A stretch of DNA of 64,000 nt from Trichormus variabilis 0441 (GCF_009856605.1 NZ_CP047242.1:4160001-4224000), one strand, 5' to 3'; positions 7,809 to 18,470 are shown, counted from the first letter of the stretch. A program made the numbers and translations. The notes: generated from the sequence alone by a model not told the origin.

Positions 7809-9209
7809 ATGAGTTTACCAATAACAGTAACCTTTATGCTTGCTGATTGGATTGTCAAAGGATTAGCAGATGGAACATTGGAACGAGTTGGTGGTGTAAT
7901 TCGAGATAAAGGAACTAAGCAAGTTGTTACTTGGTTACGAAGCATGAACAATAATTCACCATTACCAATACCAAATAAGTCATCTAACAATTTTCTGAAT
8001 ATTATTTTCTCTGGGGCAAATCTAGTTACTTCAGGTGTTAGTACTGCTGTAACGAAAAAAGGATTAGCTGACGTTAATCAGCGTTTAGGAGGGGTGGAAC
8101 AAATAAATTTAGGCAACCTTGGTGTTTCAGGAGGAAATTTGGTTGCGACTGTTGCTAACACTGTTGTAACAGGAAAAGGATTAGCCGATGTTAACGGACG
8201 TTTAAGTGGTATTGATCATCAGTTAGAAGAACTAGGGCAAAATTTACAGTTTACTCAAGAGATTTTACAAGTAACTACAGCTGCTAGCCTACTTAATCTT
8301 GGTGTTTCAGTCATGGGTTTTGCTGTAATAGCACAACGTTTGAAAGAACTAGAAAAAAGTTTACAAGAGGCACAAGAGTTATTAACCAAAATTAATCGCA
8401 AAATTGATCTGAGTTTTTATGCTAATTTTCGTGCTGCCATTGAATTAGCAATTAATGCTTTCACAATGACAAAATCTGAAAATCGCAGAAGCAGCGCCTT
8501 ACAAGCGATTAACCGATTTTTAGAAGCAGAACATATTTACACTGAATTGACCGACATTGAAATTGAGCAACAAAGCCAAATTGTTGATGAGTATCTTCTT
8601 ACTCTATCTTTAGCATATCTAGCTGAAATACGTTGTTATTTAGAATTAGAAGAACATGAGACAGCATTACGGCGCTTCCAAGAAGGTGCAAGAGTTATAC
8701 GTTCTCGAATTCAAAAATATGTTGACATTCTTTTAACTTCTAACCCCGCAGCATATCTACAACCTCACTTGAAAGGTCAGACTGATCTAAAAAGATTAAC
8801 CCAAATTTACCAATGGATTGATCCGACTTTGGAAGAAAATGCAGTCTTTGAAATGCACCGTGAGAATTTATTTAAAATGGCGCAAGAACCTCATAAATGG
8901 GTAGAATGGCTACCACCAGCAATATTAACTCGCACTGAAATTCAAGGAGGATGGCTAGGACCAAATTCCAATGACTTGAAAAAAGAAGCTGATAAACGCC
9001 TACCTCAAATATTAGAAGTCATGGAATCGATGGTAGAGACTAATCGACGTTTTGAATCATATCAAACAGAAATACAAGCAATATCTCAACTTGGTATTAG
9101 CTTTCATGAATGGCTAAAATTATCGCCATCTACAGAAATTAAACCGGAAGGTGCAGAATTGATGTATATCATTCCATCTCAGCCTTTAGATTTACAAGTA
9201 TCGGATTGA
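7809..9209 (+). CDS. Unknown helical protein with internal duplication
   Basis: I do not recognise this 466-residue protein. ATG 7809 is preceded by a strong GAGGAG seven bases upstream, so the frame's earlier GTG (7767) is rejected. The N-terminal part contains a roughly 30-residue duplication: NLVTSGVSTAVTKKGLADVN and NLVATVANTVVTGKGLADVN, each followed by a related (Q/G)RL-G motif. A hydrophobic stretch (LLNLGVSVMGFAVIAQRL, about 155-175) leads into a heptad-rich charged coiled coil (KELEKSLQEAQELLTKINRKID). The rest is helical with TPR-like features (YLLTLSLAYLAEIRCYLELEEHETALRRF). It is isolated between unrelated minus-strand genes in AT-rich surroundings, which suggests lateral acquisition. 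A helical membrane-active or conflict-system role is conceivable but unsupported. Confidence 0.8.
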   Translation: MSLPITVTFMLADWIVKGLADGTLERVGGVIRDKGTKQVVTWLRSMNNNSPLPIPNKSSNNFLNIIFSGANLVTSGVSTAVTKKGLADVNQRLGGVEQINLGNLGVSGGNLVATVANTVVTGKGLADVNGRLSGIDHQLEELGQNLQFTQEILQVTTAASLLNLGVSVMGFAVIAQRLKELEKSLQEAQELLTKINRKIDLSFYANFRAAIELAINAFTMTKSENRRSSALQAINRFLEAEHIYTELTDIEIEQQSQIVDEYLLTLSLAYLAEIRCYLELEEHETALRRFQEGARVIRSRIQKYVDILLTSNPAAYLQPHLKGQTDLKRLTQIYQWIDPTLEENAVFEMHRENLFKMAQEPHKWVEWLPPAILTRTEIQGGWLGPNSNDLKKEADKRLPQILEVMESMVETNRRFESYQTEIQAISQLGISFHEWLKLSPSTEIKPEGAELMYIIPSQPLDLQVSD

Positions 9210-9218
9210 TATATCAAT

Positions 9219-9243
9219 AAAAAAAGCGAACTTTCGGGTTCGC
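9219..9243 (-). terminator. Intrinsic terminator of the chlL-chlN operon
   Basis: On the minus strand GCGAAC (9243-9238), a 6-nt loop and GTTCGC (9231-9226) are followed by TTTTTTATT. The hairpin starts 36 bp past the chlN stop. On the plus strand the same hairpin lacks a clean T-run, so it mainly serves chlN. Confidence 0.75.
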
Positions 9244-9278
9244 CTTCAATCATTCTCTTGGTTTTTGAAAATCCAAAT

Positions 9279-10763
<1,485 letters not shown>

Positions 10764-10771
10764 CTACTACC

Positions 10772-10792
10772 TATTCCCTGTTCCCTATTCCC
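10772..10792. repeat. STRR-like heptamer tract in the chlN upstream spacer
   Basis: Three 7-bp units (TATTCCC, TGTTCCC, TATTCCC) lie in the 149-bp spacer between the DUF5331 gene and chlN. The neighbouring bases are also period-like (GGGGAGTGGTGATTGGGGAG, near 10722). The tract is probably transcribed in the chlL-chlN operon. Confidence 0.7.
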
Positions 10793-10831
10793 TCTTTTTG
10801 GCACATAGCACCAACTACCAATTCCTAGTAA

Positions 10832-11590
10832 TTATGTGTTGGGGAAGAGGCGGGCAATCTCCGATTCATCAAAAACGCCAGCCGGTAATTCTTCACCCAA
10901 AAAATCGTTATTATCTTCAGTTTTGTGTAGAGATGTTTCATCACCCCAAACATCTGACAACACATCACTGAAGGCATTCTCATCTGGTGTGTTCAACTCA
11001 TTGAGAATTTGCTCTTCTAGTTTTCCTGCTGATGTGGTAGCGATATCGAAGTTAACGTCACCAAAATCTTCTGTTTCCTGGGTGGTTGTGTGGCGGAACT
11101 CATCTTTTAATTGAGTTCCATTGGTCACAGAAATCTCATCCAGGTCGTTGAGGCTGGAAATCGAACCATCAATAATCAGAGTTTGATTGTCAGAATCTAA
11201 GCTAAAGCCGTTTGTTTCCGAGGTTGTAAAGGAATCCGCTTCTGCTCGATCTTCGATTTCAGCCGTCGGCTCATAGTGATGTTTTTCTACGTCAGCTTCG
11301 GAACTTGAATAGTTACCAAGAACAATGTCTGGGTCAAAATTCAACTCCAACACCTCAATTAAGGTATCGGCATCAGGATTCAATTTGGAAAAGGGAAACA
11401 TTAACTGGGCTAATTTTGGCTCCAGCGCGTTCACCACTCCCAGGATGAGGTAAGAAGGTGGTCGCTTGCCACCATCTGGTGTATATACTGAATCCACTTC
11501 CATGTGGAGTTTAATCCAGTCACGATTGGCTTGAAAAAATTGCAACCACTTCTGTTTAATTGAATCCGTAAAACTGTTAAAGAATGCCAT
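10832..11590 (-). CDS. DUF5331 family protein between chlL and chlN
   Basis: The 252-residue soluble protein has a conserved N-terminal domain (about 1-95: SFTDSIKQKWLQFFQANRDWIKLHMEV, then PPSYLILGVVNALEPKLAQLMFPF and LIEVLELNFDPD) that I assign to DUF5331 from memory. The remainder is acidic, low-complexity and probably disordered, rich in Asp/Glu/Ser/Thr, ending DESEIARLFPNT. A GGATGGGG ribosome site precedes ATG 11590. It starts 29 bp after chlL and lies 149 bp before chlN on the same strand, so it is probably co-transcribed. The position suggests an accessory role for the dark reductase (assembly, protection or regulation), but this is inference only. Confidence 0.75.
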   Translation of the reverse strand: MAFFNSFTDSIKQKWLQFFQANRDWIKLHMEVDSVYTPDGGKRPPSYLILGVVNALEPKLAQLMFPFSKLNPDADTLIEVLELNFDPDIVLGNYSSSEADVEKHHYEPTAEIEDRAEADSFTTSETNGFSLDSDNQTLIIDGSISSLNDLDEISVTNGTQLKDEFRHTTTQETEDFGDVNFDIATTSAGKLEEQILNELNTPDENAFSDVLSDVWGDETSLHKTEDNNDFLGEELPAGVFDESEIARLFPNT

Positions 11591-11619
11591 ATTGACCCCA
11601 TCCTGAAAATTCAGATGAT

Positions 11620-12486
11620 TTATACAATCATCAAGTCTAGTTCCTCTTCAGGATTAGGAACCTGTGGTTTACCCGGATTTAAATAAAAATCTGATAATAA
11701 AGAAAATAATTCACGGTCGGGGGCATCGTTGGGTACGACACCTTCAGGACGTGCCAAAATCTGGTCGGCAATGCTGAGGTAGTAGTCGCAAACGTAGTTG
11801 AGAGAAGGATCTGACTCTGCCATTTCAAATAAAGTCTTACCCTTAACGCGGGAAACGCGAATATCTTCAATTAAGGGCAGTACTTCTAAAACTGGCATTG
11901 GCACTGCTTCAACATACTTTTCAATCAAGTCACGCTTGGAAGTACGGTTGCCAATCAGTCCAGCTAGACGCAGTGGGTGAGTCCTGGCTTTTTCTCTGAC
12001 TGAAGCCGCAATTCGATTAGCTGCAAATAAAGCATCGAAACCATTATCGGTAACAATCATGCAGTAATCAGCATAGTTGAGTGGTGCGGCAAAACCGCCA
12101 CAAACCACGTCACCCAACACATCAAACAAGATGACATCATATTCATCAAAGGCGTTGAGTTCTTTCAGTAGTTTTACGGTTTCACCTACAACATATCCAC
12201 CACATCCTGCACCAGCAGGAGGGCCACCGGCTTCCACGCAGTCTACACCACCATAGCCTTTGTAGATTACATCTTCTGGCCAAACATCTTCGTAGTGATA
12301 ATCTTTTTCTTGGAGCGTATCAATAATAGTGGGAATCAAAAAACCAGTCAGGGTGAAGGTGCTGTCATGTTTAGGATCGCACCCGATTTGCAGCACTTTT
12401 TTACCGCGTTTGGCTAGGGCGACGGATATATTACAGCTAGTTGTGGATTTGCCTATCCCACCTTTTCCGTAGACTGCTAGTTTCAC
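11620..12486 (-). CDS. chlL: Light-independent protochlorophyllide reductase iron-sulfur ATP-binding protein
   Basis: ChlL (288 aa) is the NifH-like homodimer that passes electrons to ChlN-ChlB with ATP hydrolysis. The P-loop GKGGIGKST is at residues 7-15. The two [4Fe-4S] ligand cysteines are in AGAGCGGYV and [14 protein letters not shown], and the switch regions ([19 protein letters not shown]) are intact. I chose the GTG start at 12486, with AGAGG nine bases upstream, because it gives the family's normal [15 protein letters not shown]-terminus. A longer version from GTG 12543 would add 19 residues (307 aa) and is possible. It is the first gene of the chlL - DUF5331 - chlN set. Confidence 0.97.
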   Translation of the reverse strand: MKLAVYGKGGIGKSTTSCNISVALAKRGKKVLQIGCDPKHDSTFTLTGFLIPTIIDTLQEKDYHYEDVWPEDVIYKGYGGVDCVEAGGPPAGAGCGGYVVGETVKLLKELNAFDEYDVILFDVLGDVVCGGFAAPLNYADYCMIVTDNGFDALFAANRIAASVREKARTHPLRLAGLIGNRTSKRDLIEKYVEAVPMPVLEVLPLIEDIRVSRVKGKTLFEMAESDPSLNYVCDYYLSIADQILARPEGVVPNDAPDRELFSLLSDFYLNPGKPQVPNPEEELDLMIV

Positions 12487-13076
12487 TGTAGGTTGCCTCT
12501 TATCGTTTTTTATCAAACTTGTGGCTAAAACATTTTCCTTCACCTAGCCTCAGTTGGCGATGTGTGAGGTATGTGAGTTTGATTATTGACGAAACTACAG
12601 AGAAAAGAAAGGGGTGGTAAATATTTAAAATAGATTAATTAGATGCTAAAAGACTAAATAATGCTTTTTAAGCATTAAAAATATTTAAAAACCAATATTT
12701 TGTTTATAAATTATGAAATATAGTATTTTTTAACTTAAAAATATAAAAATAGTAACAATAGACAAAAAGACTAGATTTGTTTTGATTCAATAGTTTTTGT
12801 ATATCTGGGCGGATATGAAAGCTATTGGAAGCTGGATTTGAGCTATCTGGAAGCGATCGCATACCGCCTAGCGTAGCTAATCGCCCCTGATGCCTTGATT
12901 TCGGGGGGCTTGACTGTGGATGAGTCAGAATAGCTCAATCTGACGCGAGTTAGTCAACACAGGCAGGGATCAATGCCAAATTATTCACCCTATGGTTGTG
13001 GCTGAACCACAATCATAGAGAGGATATTAGCTAAACAAAATGATTTTGTAAAAAAATATTAATTTTATAAATAAAT
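12487..13076. other. chlL upstream region with paired stem-loops
   Basis: About 590 bp lie between chlL and the upstream small gene, both on the minus strand. Positions 12600-12830 are very AT-rich. One GCGATCGC site is near 12855, in a repeat-like GC-rich patch. Positions 12910-13018 hold two strong hairpins (separate entry). A long chlL leader or promoter region is likely here; no specific operator could be recognised. Confidence 0.5.
12910..13018. other. Candidate structured RNA region upstream of chlL
   Basis: First element: outer arms TTGACT (12910-12915) and AGTCAA (12952-12957) enclose inner arms GTCAGA (12924-12929) and TCTGAC (12939-12944). Second element: CTATGGTTGTGG (12990-13001), a 5-nt loop, then CCACAATCATAG (13007-13018), a 12-bp stem with one G-T type mismatch. 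Neither has a T-run on either strand. It could be part of a long chlL leader, the 3' end of the small gene at 13077, or an independent RNA. Confidence 0.4.
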
Positions 13077-13373
13077 CTATGCTTGGCTGGCATTCGAGGG
13101 CGTTTCCGATTCCAGGGTGGGGAATAACTTAGACTCCACAGCCTCAATTTCCTTTAAAGATTGCCAGCCTGCTTGCCACTGGAAGCCGTCTTGTAATAGC
13201 TTGGCATTCATCCAAAAGCGGACATTGGGGTCGCAAGCAGCCACCATCTCGGCATAAACCCATTTACCTTGATTTTTGCGGTTAACTACCTGGAAGTGTC
13301 GCCAACCATCTACTTTTTTCGTTGCTGTCCACTTGGAACCAACTAGATAAGGAAATTTTTGTTTTTTAATCAT
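13077..13373 (-). CDS. TIGR02450-type small tryptophan-rich protein
   Basis: The 98-residue basic protein is rich in Trp. The core reads LVGSKWTATKKVDGWRHFQV, followed by K(N)QGKWVYAEMVAACDPNVRFWMNAKLLQDGFQWQAGW. I recognise this pattern as the TIGR02450 family, a short conserved domain found in cyanobacteria and some proteobacteria whose function is unknown. The C-terminal 20 residues are not conserved in character. No signal peptide. It stands alone; the Uma2-type gene on the same strand lies about 230 bp upstream. Confidence 0.8.
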   Translation of the reverse strand: MIKKQKFPYLVGSKWTATKKVDGWRHFQVVNRKNQGKWVYAEMVAACDPNVRFWMNAKLLQDGFQWQAGWQSLKEIEAVESKLFPTLESETPSNASQA

Positions 13374-13603
13374 TGGTCAAAAATGAGAAATTTTTTGATA
13401 TGGGGCTACTTTTAAGATGTTACGAAATCATAGTCGCAGCTAAATTTATGCTGTGATGGCGATCGCCTAGCCACATACTTAGTAGTTACAGTTTTACCTT
13501 GGGTATTAACTTTTAGTTCGATTATGTTAGGAGTCAAGAGATATGAAGCTGCAATCCTATCTTGAGAAGCTTGTCAGAGATATTTACGTTTTAGGGAGAC
13601 GAA

Positions 13604-14230
13604 CTACGAATCAACCAAACCAGCTTGAAAAATTTGGTTGGGGGTGAGATTTAATTCAGGAAAAGTTTGGGAGATAATAACATCATTATCTCGAAACTTA
13701 CTGATTTGATATTCCCCGTCAACTAAATTACAGACCGAGATTGTTGGTTGTTTAGGACTACCGATAAAATTACGTCCACCTAACGCCGCATAATCGACAA
13801 TCCAATATTCGGGGATACCCATCTCTTCATAGTCAGCATATTTTAAATAGTAATCGTCCCGCCAGTTGGTTGATACAATCTCAATTACCAAGGGGATTGA
13901 TGCGCCCAAACTAATGGTAGATGTTTTTTTCCATAATGGTTCATTTATTAGATTTGTCTGATTTAGCACCAACACATCGGGAAAATAGCCAGAATCTTTT
14001 TCCAGAGGTCTAACTATAACTTGGTTGGGGATAATAAAAGGAAGGTCTAATCGAGCAAACTCCACTGTTACTTTTTTTGCTATAAAACCCTTTACTTCTT
14101 CGTGGTCTCCTACAGGTTGTGCCATTTCCACAATACTTCCATTATGTAGTTCGTAACGTATCCCGGAGTTTTCAGGTAGGCGATCGACAAATTCCTCAAA
14201 AGTTACTAGCTTGGGTATGGCTTGAGTCAT
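13604..14230 (-). CDS. Uma2-family (DUF820) putative restriction-fold endonuclease
   Basis: The 208-residue protein belongs to the Uma2/DUF820 family, which is greatly expanded in cyanobacteria and has a PD-(D/E)xK nuclease-like fold. Motifs: TFEEFVDRLPE at the N-terminus, YELHNGSIVEM, PDVLVLN (the catalytic Asp region), LVIEIVS (the E-x-x-S element, about 118-124), then DDYYLKYADYEEMGIPEYWIVDY, the family signature. Catalytic residues look intact. The biological role is not known; members are often linked to mobile or conflict regions, and no partner lies beside this one. Confidence 0.88.
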   Translation of the reverse strand: MTQAIPKLVTFEEFVDRLPENSGIRYELHNGSIVEMAQPVGDHEEVKGFIAKKVTVEFARLDLPFIIPNQVIVRPLEKDSGYFPDVLVLNQTNLINEPLWKKTSTISLGASIPLVIEIVSTNWRDDYYLKYADYEEMGIPEYWIVDYAALGGRNFIGSPKQPTISVCNLVDGEYQISKFRDNDVIISQTFPELNLTPNQIFQAGLVDS

Positions 14231-14596
14231 AGCTGATAAAGAATTGCTGCTTTGGAAATATTATCTCTAATCTAGGTCTACTTCGAGCAACTCTACTGAT
14301 GGGTAACGACTTAATCAAGATGAGGATATGGATTTATCAGACTGTCCAGAAGTTACGCCAGAGATGTTTGTTGTGTTATGCGCCTGTCTACTTATTTAGA
14401 GGAATTTTTAGTCAATTAGCTGCATTTAGTTACTTACTGCTGCAAGAGGGATGAGCAAATAGAGAAGTAATACTACTCTAGTAAGACGTGAAGACCGATC
14501 CCGGTGATGGTGCAACTCTCCGTAAAATGACGATATGAGAACAAATTGTTCTATCTGCATTTGAGCATTTAAATTTGGTCGTCCCTCAATCAGCCT
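14231..14596. other. clpB upstream spacer
   Basis: About 366 bp lie between the divergent Uma2 gene and clpB. It must carry the clpB promoter, but I see no CIRCE element (TTAGCACTC with its inverted copy) and no clear sigma-32-like pair. No repeat or gene was found. Confidence 0.4.
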
Positions 14597-17215
14597 ATGC
14601 AACCTACTAATCCCAACCAATTTACAGAAAAAGCCTGGGAAGCGATCGCCCACACTCCTGAGATTGCTAAACAGCATCAACAGCAGCAGATAGAAAGCGA
14701 ACATCTGATGAAGGCGCTACTGGAACAAGATGGTTTGGCCAGTGGGATTTTGACCAAAGCAGGTGTGAACTTACAAAAAATTGGCGATCGCACTGAACAA
14801 TACATCCAGCGCCAACCGAAAGTCTCAGGTAACAGCACCTCAGTCTACCTGGGGCGGAGTCTGGATACACTGTTAGACAGAGCAGAAGCACATCGTAAAG
14901 ATTTTAAAGACGAATATATTTCTATTGAACATTTATTACTGGCTTACCCTAAAGACGATCGCTTCGGCAAAGGTTTATTCCAAGAATTCGCTTTAGACGA
15001 AGGCAAGCTCAAAAATATTATTAAACAAGTTCGTGGGAGCCAAACAGTGACTGACCAAAATCCAGAAGGCAAATACCAATCACTGGAAAAATACGGGCGT
15101 GACCTCACAGAAGCAGCCCGGAAAGGTCAACTTGATCCAGTCATTGGGCGTGATGATGAGATTCGGCGTACCATCCAAATTCTGTCTCGCCGCACCAAAA
15201 ATAACCCTGTGTTGATTGGTGAACCGGGTGTAGGTAAAACAGCGATCGCTGAAGGTTTGGCACAGCGTATCGTGGCTGGTGACGTACCCCAATCTCTCAA
15301 AGACCGCAAGCTAATCTCCTTAGATATGGGGGCGATGATTGCTGGGGCAAAATTCCGAGGAGAATTTGAAGAACGTCTGAAGGCGGTATTAAAAGAAGTC
15401 ACCGAATCCGGCGGCAATATAGTTTTATTTATTGATGAAATTCATACTGTTGTCGGTGCGGGTGCAACTCAAGGCGCGATGGATGCCGGAAACTTGTTAA
15501 AACCCATGTTGGCGCGGGGTGAATTGCGCTGTATTGGGGCGACAACTTTGGATGAATACCGCAAATATATCGAAAAAGATGCGGCCTTAGAAAGACGCTT
15601 CCAACAGGTTTACGTAGACCAGCCCAGTGTTGAAGATACCATTTCTATTTTACGTGGCTTGAAGGAACGGTATGAAGTCCACCACGGGGTAAAAATTTCT
15701 GATAGTTCCTTAGTAGCTGCCGCTACGTTGTCCAGTCGTTATATTAGCGATCGCTTCCTCCCAGATAAAGCCATTGACTTGGTAGACGAAGCCGCCGCTA
15801 GACTGAAAATGGAAATTACTTCTAAGCCAGAAGAACTTGATGAAATCGACCGGAAGATTCTGCAATTAGAGATGGAAAAGCTATCTCTGCAAAAAGAAAG
15901 TGATGCAGCTTCCCGCGAACGCCTGGAAAGACTAGAAAAAGAATTAGCAGATCTCAAGGAAGAACAAAGAACCCTCAATACTCAATGGCAATCGGAAAAA
16001 GATGTCATTAATAAACTTCAGTCTGTTAAGGAAGAGATTGACAAAGTTAACTTAGAAATTCAGCAAGCAGAAAGAGACTACGACCTCAACCGCGCCGCCG
16101 AATTGAAGTATGGAAAGTTAACCGACTTGCACCGGAGACTGGAAGCAACAGAACGGGAATTGTCACAAACCCAAGGCACGGGTAAATCCCTGTTGCGAGA
16201 AGAAGTCACCGAAGCCGACATTGCGGAAATTATTTCTAAGTGGACAGGAATCCCCATCAGTAAATTAGTGGAATCGGAGAAAGAAAAACTACTGCACTTA
16301 GAAGATGAACTCCATCACCGGGTAATTGGGCAAGATGAAGCCGTCACAGCCGTCGCCGATGCCATTCAGCGATCGCGTGCTGGTTTGGCTGATCCTAATC
16401 GTCCCATTGCTAGTTTTGTTTTCCTGGGGCCGACAGGTGTAGGTAAAACTGAACTGGCGAAGGCGCTAGCGTCATATATGTTCGACACCGAGGAAGCAAT
16501 GGTGCGGATTGATATGTCGGAATATATGGAGAAACACGCCGTTTCTCGGTTAATTGGTGCGCCTCCAGGGTATGTAGGTTACGAAGAAGGGGGACAACTC
16601 ACAGAAGCCATCCGTCGCCGTCCTTATGCTGTGATTCTCTTCGACGAAATCGAGAAAGCCCACCCGGACGTATTTAATATTTTCCTGCAAATCCTCGATG
16701 ATGGTCGCGTTACCGATGCCCAAGGTCATACAGTGGACTTCAAGAACACGATTATTATCATGACCAGTAACATCGGTTCCCAGTACATTCTCGATATAGC
16801 TGGGGATAACTCACGCTACGATGAAATGCGCCATCGGGTGATGGAAGCAATGCGAAATAGTTTCCGTCCTGAGTTCCTCAACCGGATTGATGAGGTAATT
16901 ATCTTCCACGGTTTAGATAAGAAAGAATTGCGGCAAATTGTCCAGTTGCAAGTGGAAAGGTTAAAGGCAAGATTAGGCGATCGCAAAATATCTCTCCGGC
17001 TCTCCGATGCTGCACTAGACTTTTTGGCAGAAGTTGGATACGACCCAGTATTTGGGGCGCGTCCACTGAAGCGGGCGATTCAGCGCGAGTTAGAAACGCA
17101 AATCGCTAAGGCGATTTTACGCGGTGAATTTAACGATGGGGACACGATTTTTGTCGATGTGCAGAATGAAAGGTTGTCTTTTAGTCGCTTACCTGTTGAG
17201 GTGTTTAGTAGTTAA
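14597..17215 (+). CDS. clpB: ATP-dependent disaggregase ClpB
   Basis: ClpB (872 aa) is the hexameric AAA+ chaperone that works with DnaK to rescue aggregated proteins. Order: Clp_N repeats (about 1-150), NBD1 with Walker A GEPGVGKT (208-215) and Walker [10 protein letters not shown], the coiled-coil middle domain (about 405-530, charged heptads; it distinguishes ClpB from ClpC/ClpA), then NBD2 with GPTGVGKT (611-618) and the conserved [12 protein letters not shown] sensor region, and a C-terminal D2-small domain. There is no ClpP-binding loop. The length is normal. Cyanobacteria often carry two clpB genes and I cannot tell which this is. A clear terminator follows. Confidence 0.97.
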   Translation: MQPTNPNQFTEKAWEAIAHTPEIAKQHQQQQIESEHLMKALLEQDGLASGILTKAGVNLQKIGDRTEQYIQRQPKVSGNSTSVYLGRSLDTLLDRAEAHRKDFKDEYISIEHLLLAYPKDDRFGKGLFQEFALDEGKLKNIIKQVRGSQTVTDQNPEGKYQSLEKYGRDLTEAARKGQLDPVIGRDDEIRRTIQILSRRTKNNPVLIGEPGVGKTAIAEGLAQRIVAGDVPQSLKDRKLISLDMGAMIAGAKFRGEFEERLKAVLKEVTESGGNIVLFIDEIHTVVGAGATQGAMDAGNLLKPMLARGELRCIGATTLDEYRKYIEKDAALERRFQQVYVDQPSVEDTISILRGLKERYEVHHGVKISDSSLVAAATLSSRYISDRFLPDKAIDLVDEAAARLKMEITSKPEELDEIDRKILQLEMEKLSLQKESDAASRERLERLEKELADLKEEQRTLNTQWQSEKDVINKLQSVKEEIDKVNLEIQQAERDYDLNRAAELKYGKLTDLHRRLEATERELSQTQGTGKSLLREEVTEADIAEIISKWTGIPISKLVESEKEKLLHLEDELHHRVIGQDEAVTAVADAIQRSRAGLADPNRPIASFVFLGPTGVGKTELAKALASYMFDTEEAMVRIDMSEYMEKHAVSRLIGAPPGYVGYEEGGQLTEAIRRRPYAVILFDEIEKAHPDVFNIFLQILDDGRVTDAQGHTVDFKNTIIIMTSNIGSQYILDIAGDNSRYDEMRHRVMEAMRNSFRPEFLNRIDEVIIFHGLDKKELRQIVQLQVERLKARLGDRKISLRLSDAALDFLAEVGYDPVFGARPLKRAIQRELETQIAKAILRGEFNDGDTIFVDVQNERLSFSRLPVEVFSS

Positions 17216-17242
17216 TTAAATCCAGATTGGTTCGCGCAAAGG

Positions 17243-17269
17243 CGCAAAGGCGCGTCTTTGCGTTTTTTT
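17243..17269 (+). terminator. Intrinsic terminator of clpB
   Basis: CGCAAAG (17243-17249), a 6-nt GC loop, CTTTGCG (17256-17262), then seven T residues. It begins 27 bp past the clpB stop. An extra upstream CGCAAAGG copy (17235-17242) could form a competing stem. Confidence 0.85.
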
Positions 17270-17332
17270 GTAATTTATCATCAATTTTGAGCCTCATGAA
17301 ACCTGGTTACTACTAGTACATTGAGATTGATA

Positions 17333-17367
17333 GAAAGGCGATCGCCTAACTGATGCGATCGCCTTTC
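17333..17367. terminator. HIP1-containing hairpin downstream of the small minus-strand gene
   Basis: GAAAGGCGATCGC (17333-17345) and GCGATCGCCTTTC (17355-17367) are exact complements around a 9-nt loop; both arms contain GCGATCGC. It lies just beyond the 3' end of the minus-strand gene at 17376 and probably acts as its terminator, although the T-run is weak. Confidence 0.55.
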
Positions 17368-17375
17368 TCATCATC

Positions 17376-17636
17376 TCAAGCATGGAGATTTGCTTGCTCT
17401 TGTAACCAAGGATCTACAGGCTGTCCATCTTTACGACGCAATTCAATTTCTATAGCTATTACCTCTTTGGAACCAGGAGGAGCAGGTTTTTGGTGAAAGA
17501 TAATGTCATAGTCTAAGGGATTATGATTCCTTTCTTTCAACCACTCATGTACTTTCGTAGTCGCAAAGAATGATTGACCTTGCTCAAACATCCGAGTAAT
17601 CTGCATTTGGAGGGTATAGGGATTTATCCGACCCAT
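17376..17636 (-). CDS. Small hypothetical protein
   Basis: The 86-residue soluble protein reads cleanly from ATG 17636 and has normal composition, with no signal peptide or membrane segment. Features include FATTKVHEWLKERNHNPLDYDIIFHQKP and a C-terminal EIELRRKDGQPVDPWLQEQ. I do not recognise the family. It is flanked by a strong hairpin at its 3' end, which supports it as a real transcription unit. Function unknown. Confidence 0.65.
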   Translation of the reverse strand: MGRINPYTLQMQITRMFEQGQSFFATTKVHEWLKERNHNPLDYDIIFHQKPAPPGSKEVIAIEIELRRKDGQPVDPWLQEQANLHA

Positions 17637-18022
17637 AATTTACTACCTTGTTTTAAAATTTCTCTATGCAGGCTAGTTACCTGCTGAACATACTCTAATA
17701 TTAGTTGAGGGATAGGTATAGGATTTTTAGGGACTTCCAGATAAAAAATATTCAAAATTTAGGGTGCGTCAGTCCGAGAAAACCTAGCTGTACCAAGAAA
17801 TTATTCATAAGTAGCGCACCCTACTAATCATCAACTTGAAGTAATTTATTTTTTGAGTGTGGGAGTTCGGTAAACCTCATATCCTAAATTTGGTGATTAG
17901 CACTCAAATTTAATCTATCTCAAGGCAATTTGCCATAATTGCTAGTTACGGTAAGCTCTAATTTGTAACCTGTAAAGTAACGGTTAGAATTAAAGCTAAG
18001 AAGTAATTGAGGAGCCACCAGG
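17637..18022. other. Spacer holding a MITE and the DUF4870 promoter region
   Basis: About 386 bp. Positions 17730-17866 are a MITE-like element (separate entry). The remainder is AT-rich. A lone TTAGCACTC at 17897-17905 resembles half a CIRCE operator but has no inverted partner. Confidence 0.5.
17730..17866. mobile_element. MITE family 1, copy A
   Basis: It begins GGGACTTCCAGATAAAAAAT and shares most of its length with copy B at 27441-27575. The core is a palindrome starting TAGGGTGCGTCAG (from 17760) and closing AGCGCACCCTA (to 17823), and includes GAAATTATTCATA, which is also in copy B. The right end (after TAATTTATTTTTTGAG) has drifted from copy B. No transposase lies within, so it is non-autonomous. 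Confidence 0.7.
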
Positions 18023-18397
18023 ATGCAAGCAACATACGATTCCGATAAACGCAAATTGCTATCATCTCTGTGTCACGGGGCGATTTTCTTTAGTACAGCA
18101 ATCTTTTCGATTGGCGTGCCAATTGTTATTAATTTAATATCTGACGATCCAGTAGTTAAAAGCAATGCCAAGGAATCGATTAATTTTCACTTTAATGTTT
18201 GGTTCTGGGCTACTGTAATTGGTGTACCGTTAGGTGTCTTATCATGGCTTACCTTCGGTATTGGCGGGATTTTGTTCTTTCCTATAGTAGCTTTAGGTTT
18301 TGCTATCCACTGGGGATTGACAATTTGGGCGATTATACATTGTCTAAGCCAGTCTGATGTACCGTTCCGCTATCCATTTATTTTTAGAGTGTTTTAA
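18023..18397 (+). CDS. DUF4870 (Tic20-like) small membrane protein
   Basis: The 124-residue protein has three hydrophobic segments (about 12-40, 55-80, 83-108). It carries the DUF4870 pattern: an N-terminal LLSSLCHGAIFFS, then SNAKESINFHFNVWFW (the conserved AxxAxNFQ-like motif) and a final GLTIWAIIHCLSQSDVPFRYPFIFR. It is probably in the cytoplasmic or thylakoid membrane. Function unknown. ATG 18023 is well supported by GAGGAG about 10 bases upstream. Just after the stop, TTTTAACCCT (18392-18401) pairs with AGGGTTAAAA (18433-18442). That spacer includes a piece (TGTCACTTTCCGAG, 18406-18419) resembling the transposon tips downstream. Confidence 0.82.
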   Translation: MQATYDSDKRKLLSSLCHGAIFFSTAIFSIGVPIVINLISDDPVVKSNAKESINFHFNVWFWATVIGVPLGVLSWLTFGIGGILFFPIVALGFAIHWGLTIWAIIHCLSQSDVPFRYPFIFRVF

Positions 18398-18470
18398 CCC
18401 TCTTATGTCACTTTCCGAGTAATCTAAATAAAAGGGTTAAAAGAAAAAACTCTGGAAGGTAAGCAGGGCA

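Noticed and set aside
12487..12543. Longer chlL start at GTG 12543 (307 aa)
   Set aside because: The added 19 residues are not part of the conserved ChlL N-terminus, and the GTG at 12486 has its own AGAGG site; kept only as an alternative.
17897..17905. TTAGCACTC, as in a CIRCE operator, upstream of the DUF4870 gene
   Set aside because: No inverted GAGTGCTAA copy is found at the expected spacing, and the gene is not a heat-shock gene.
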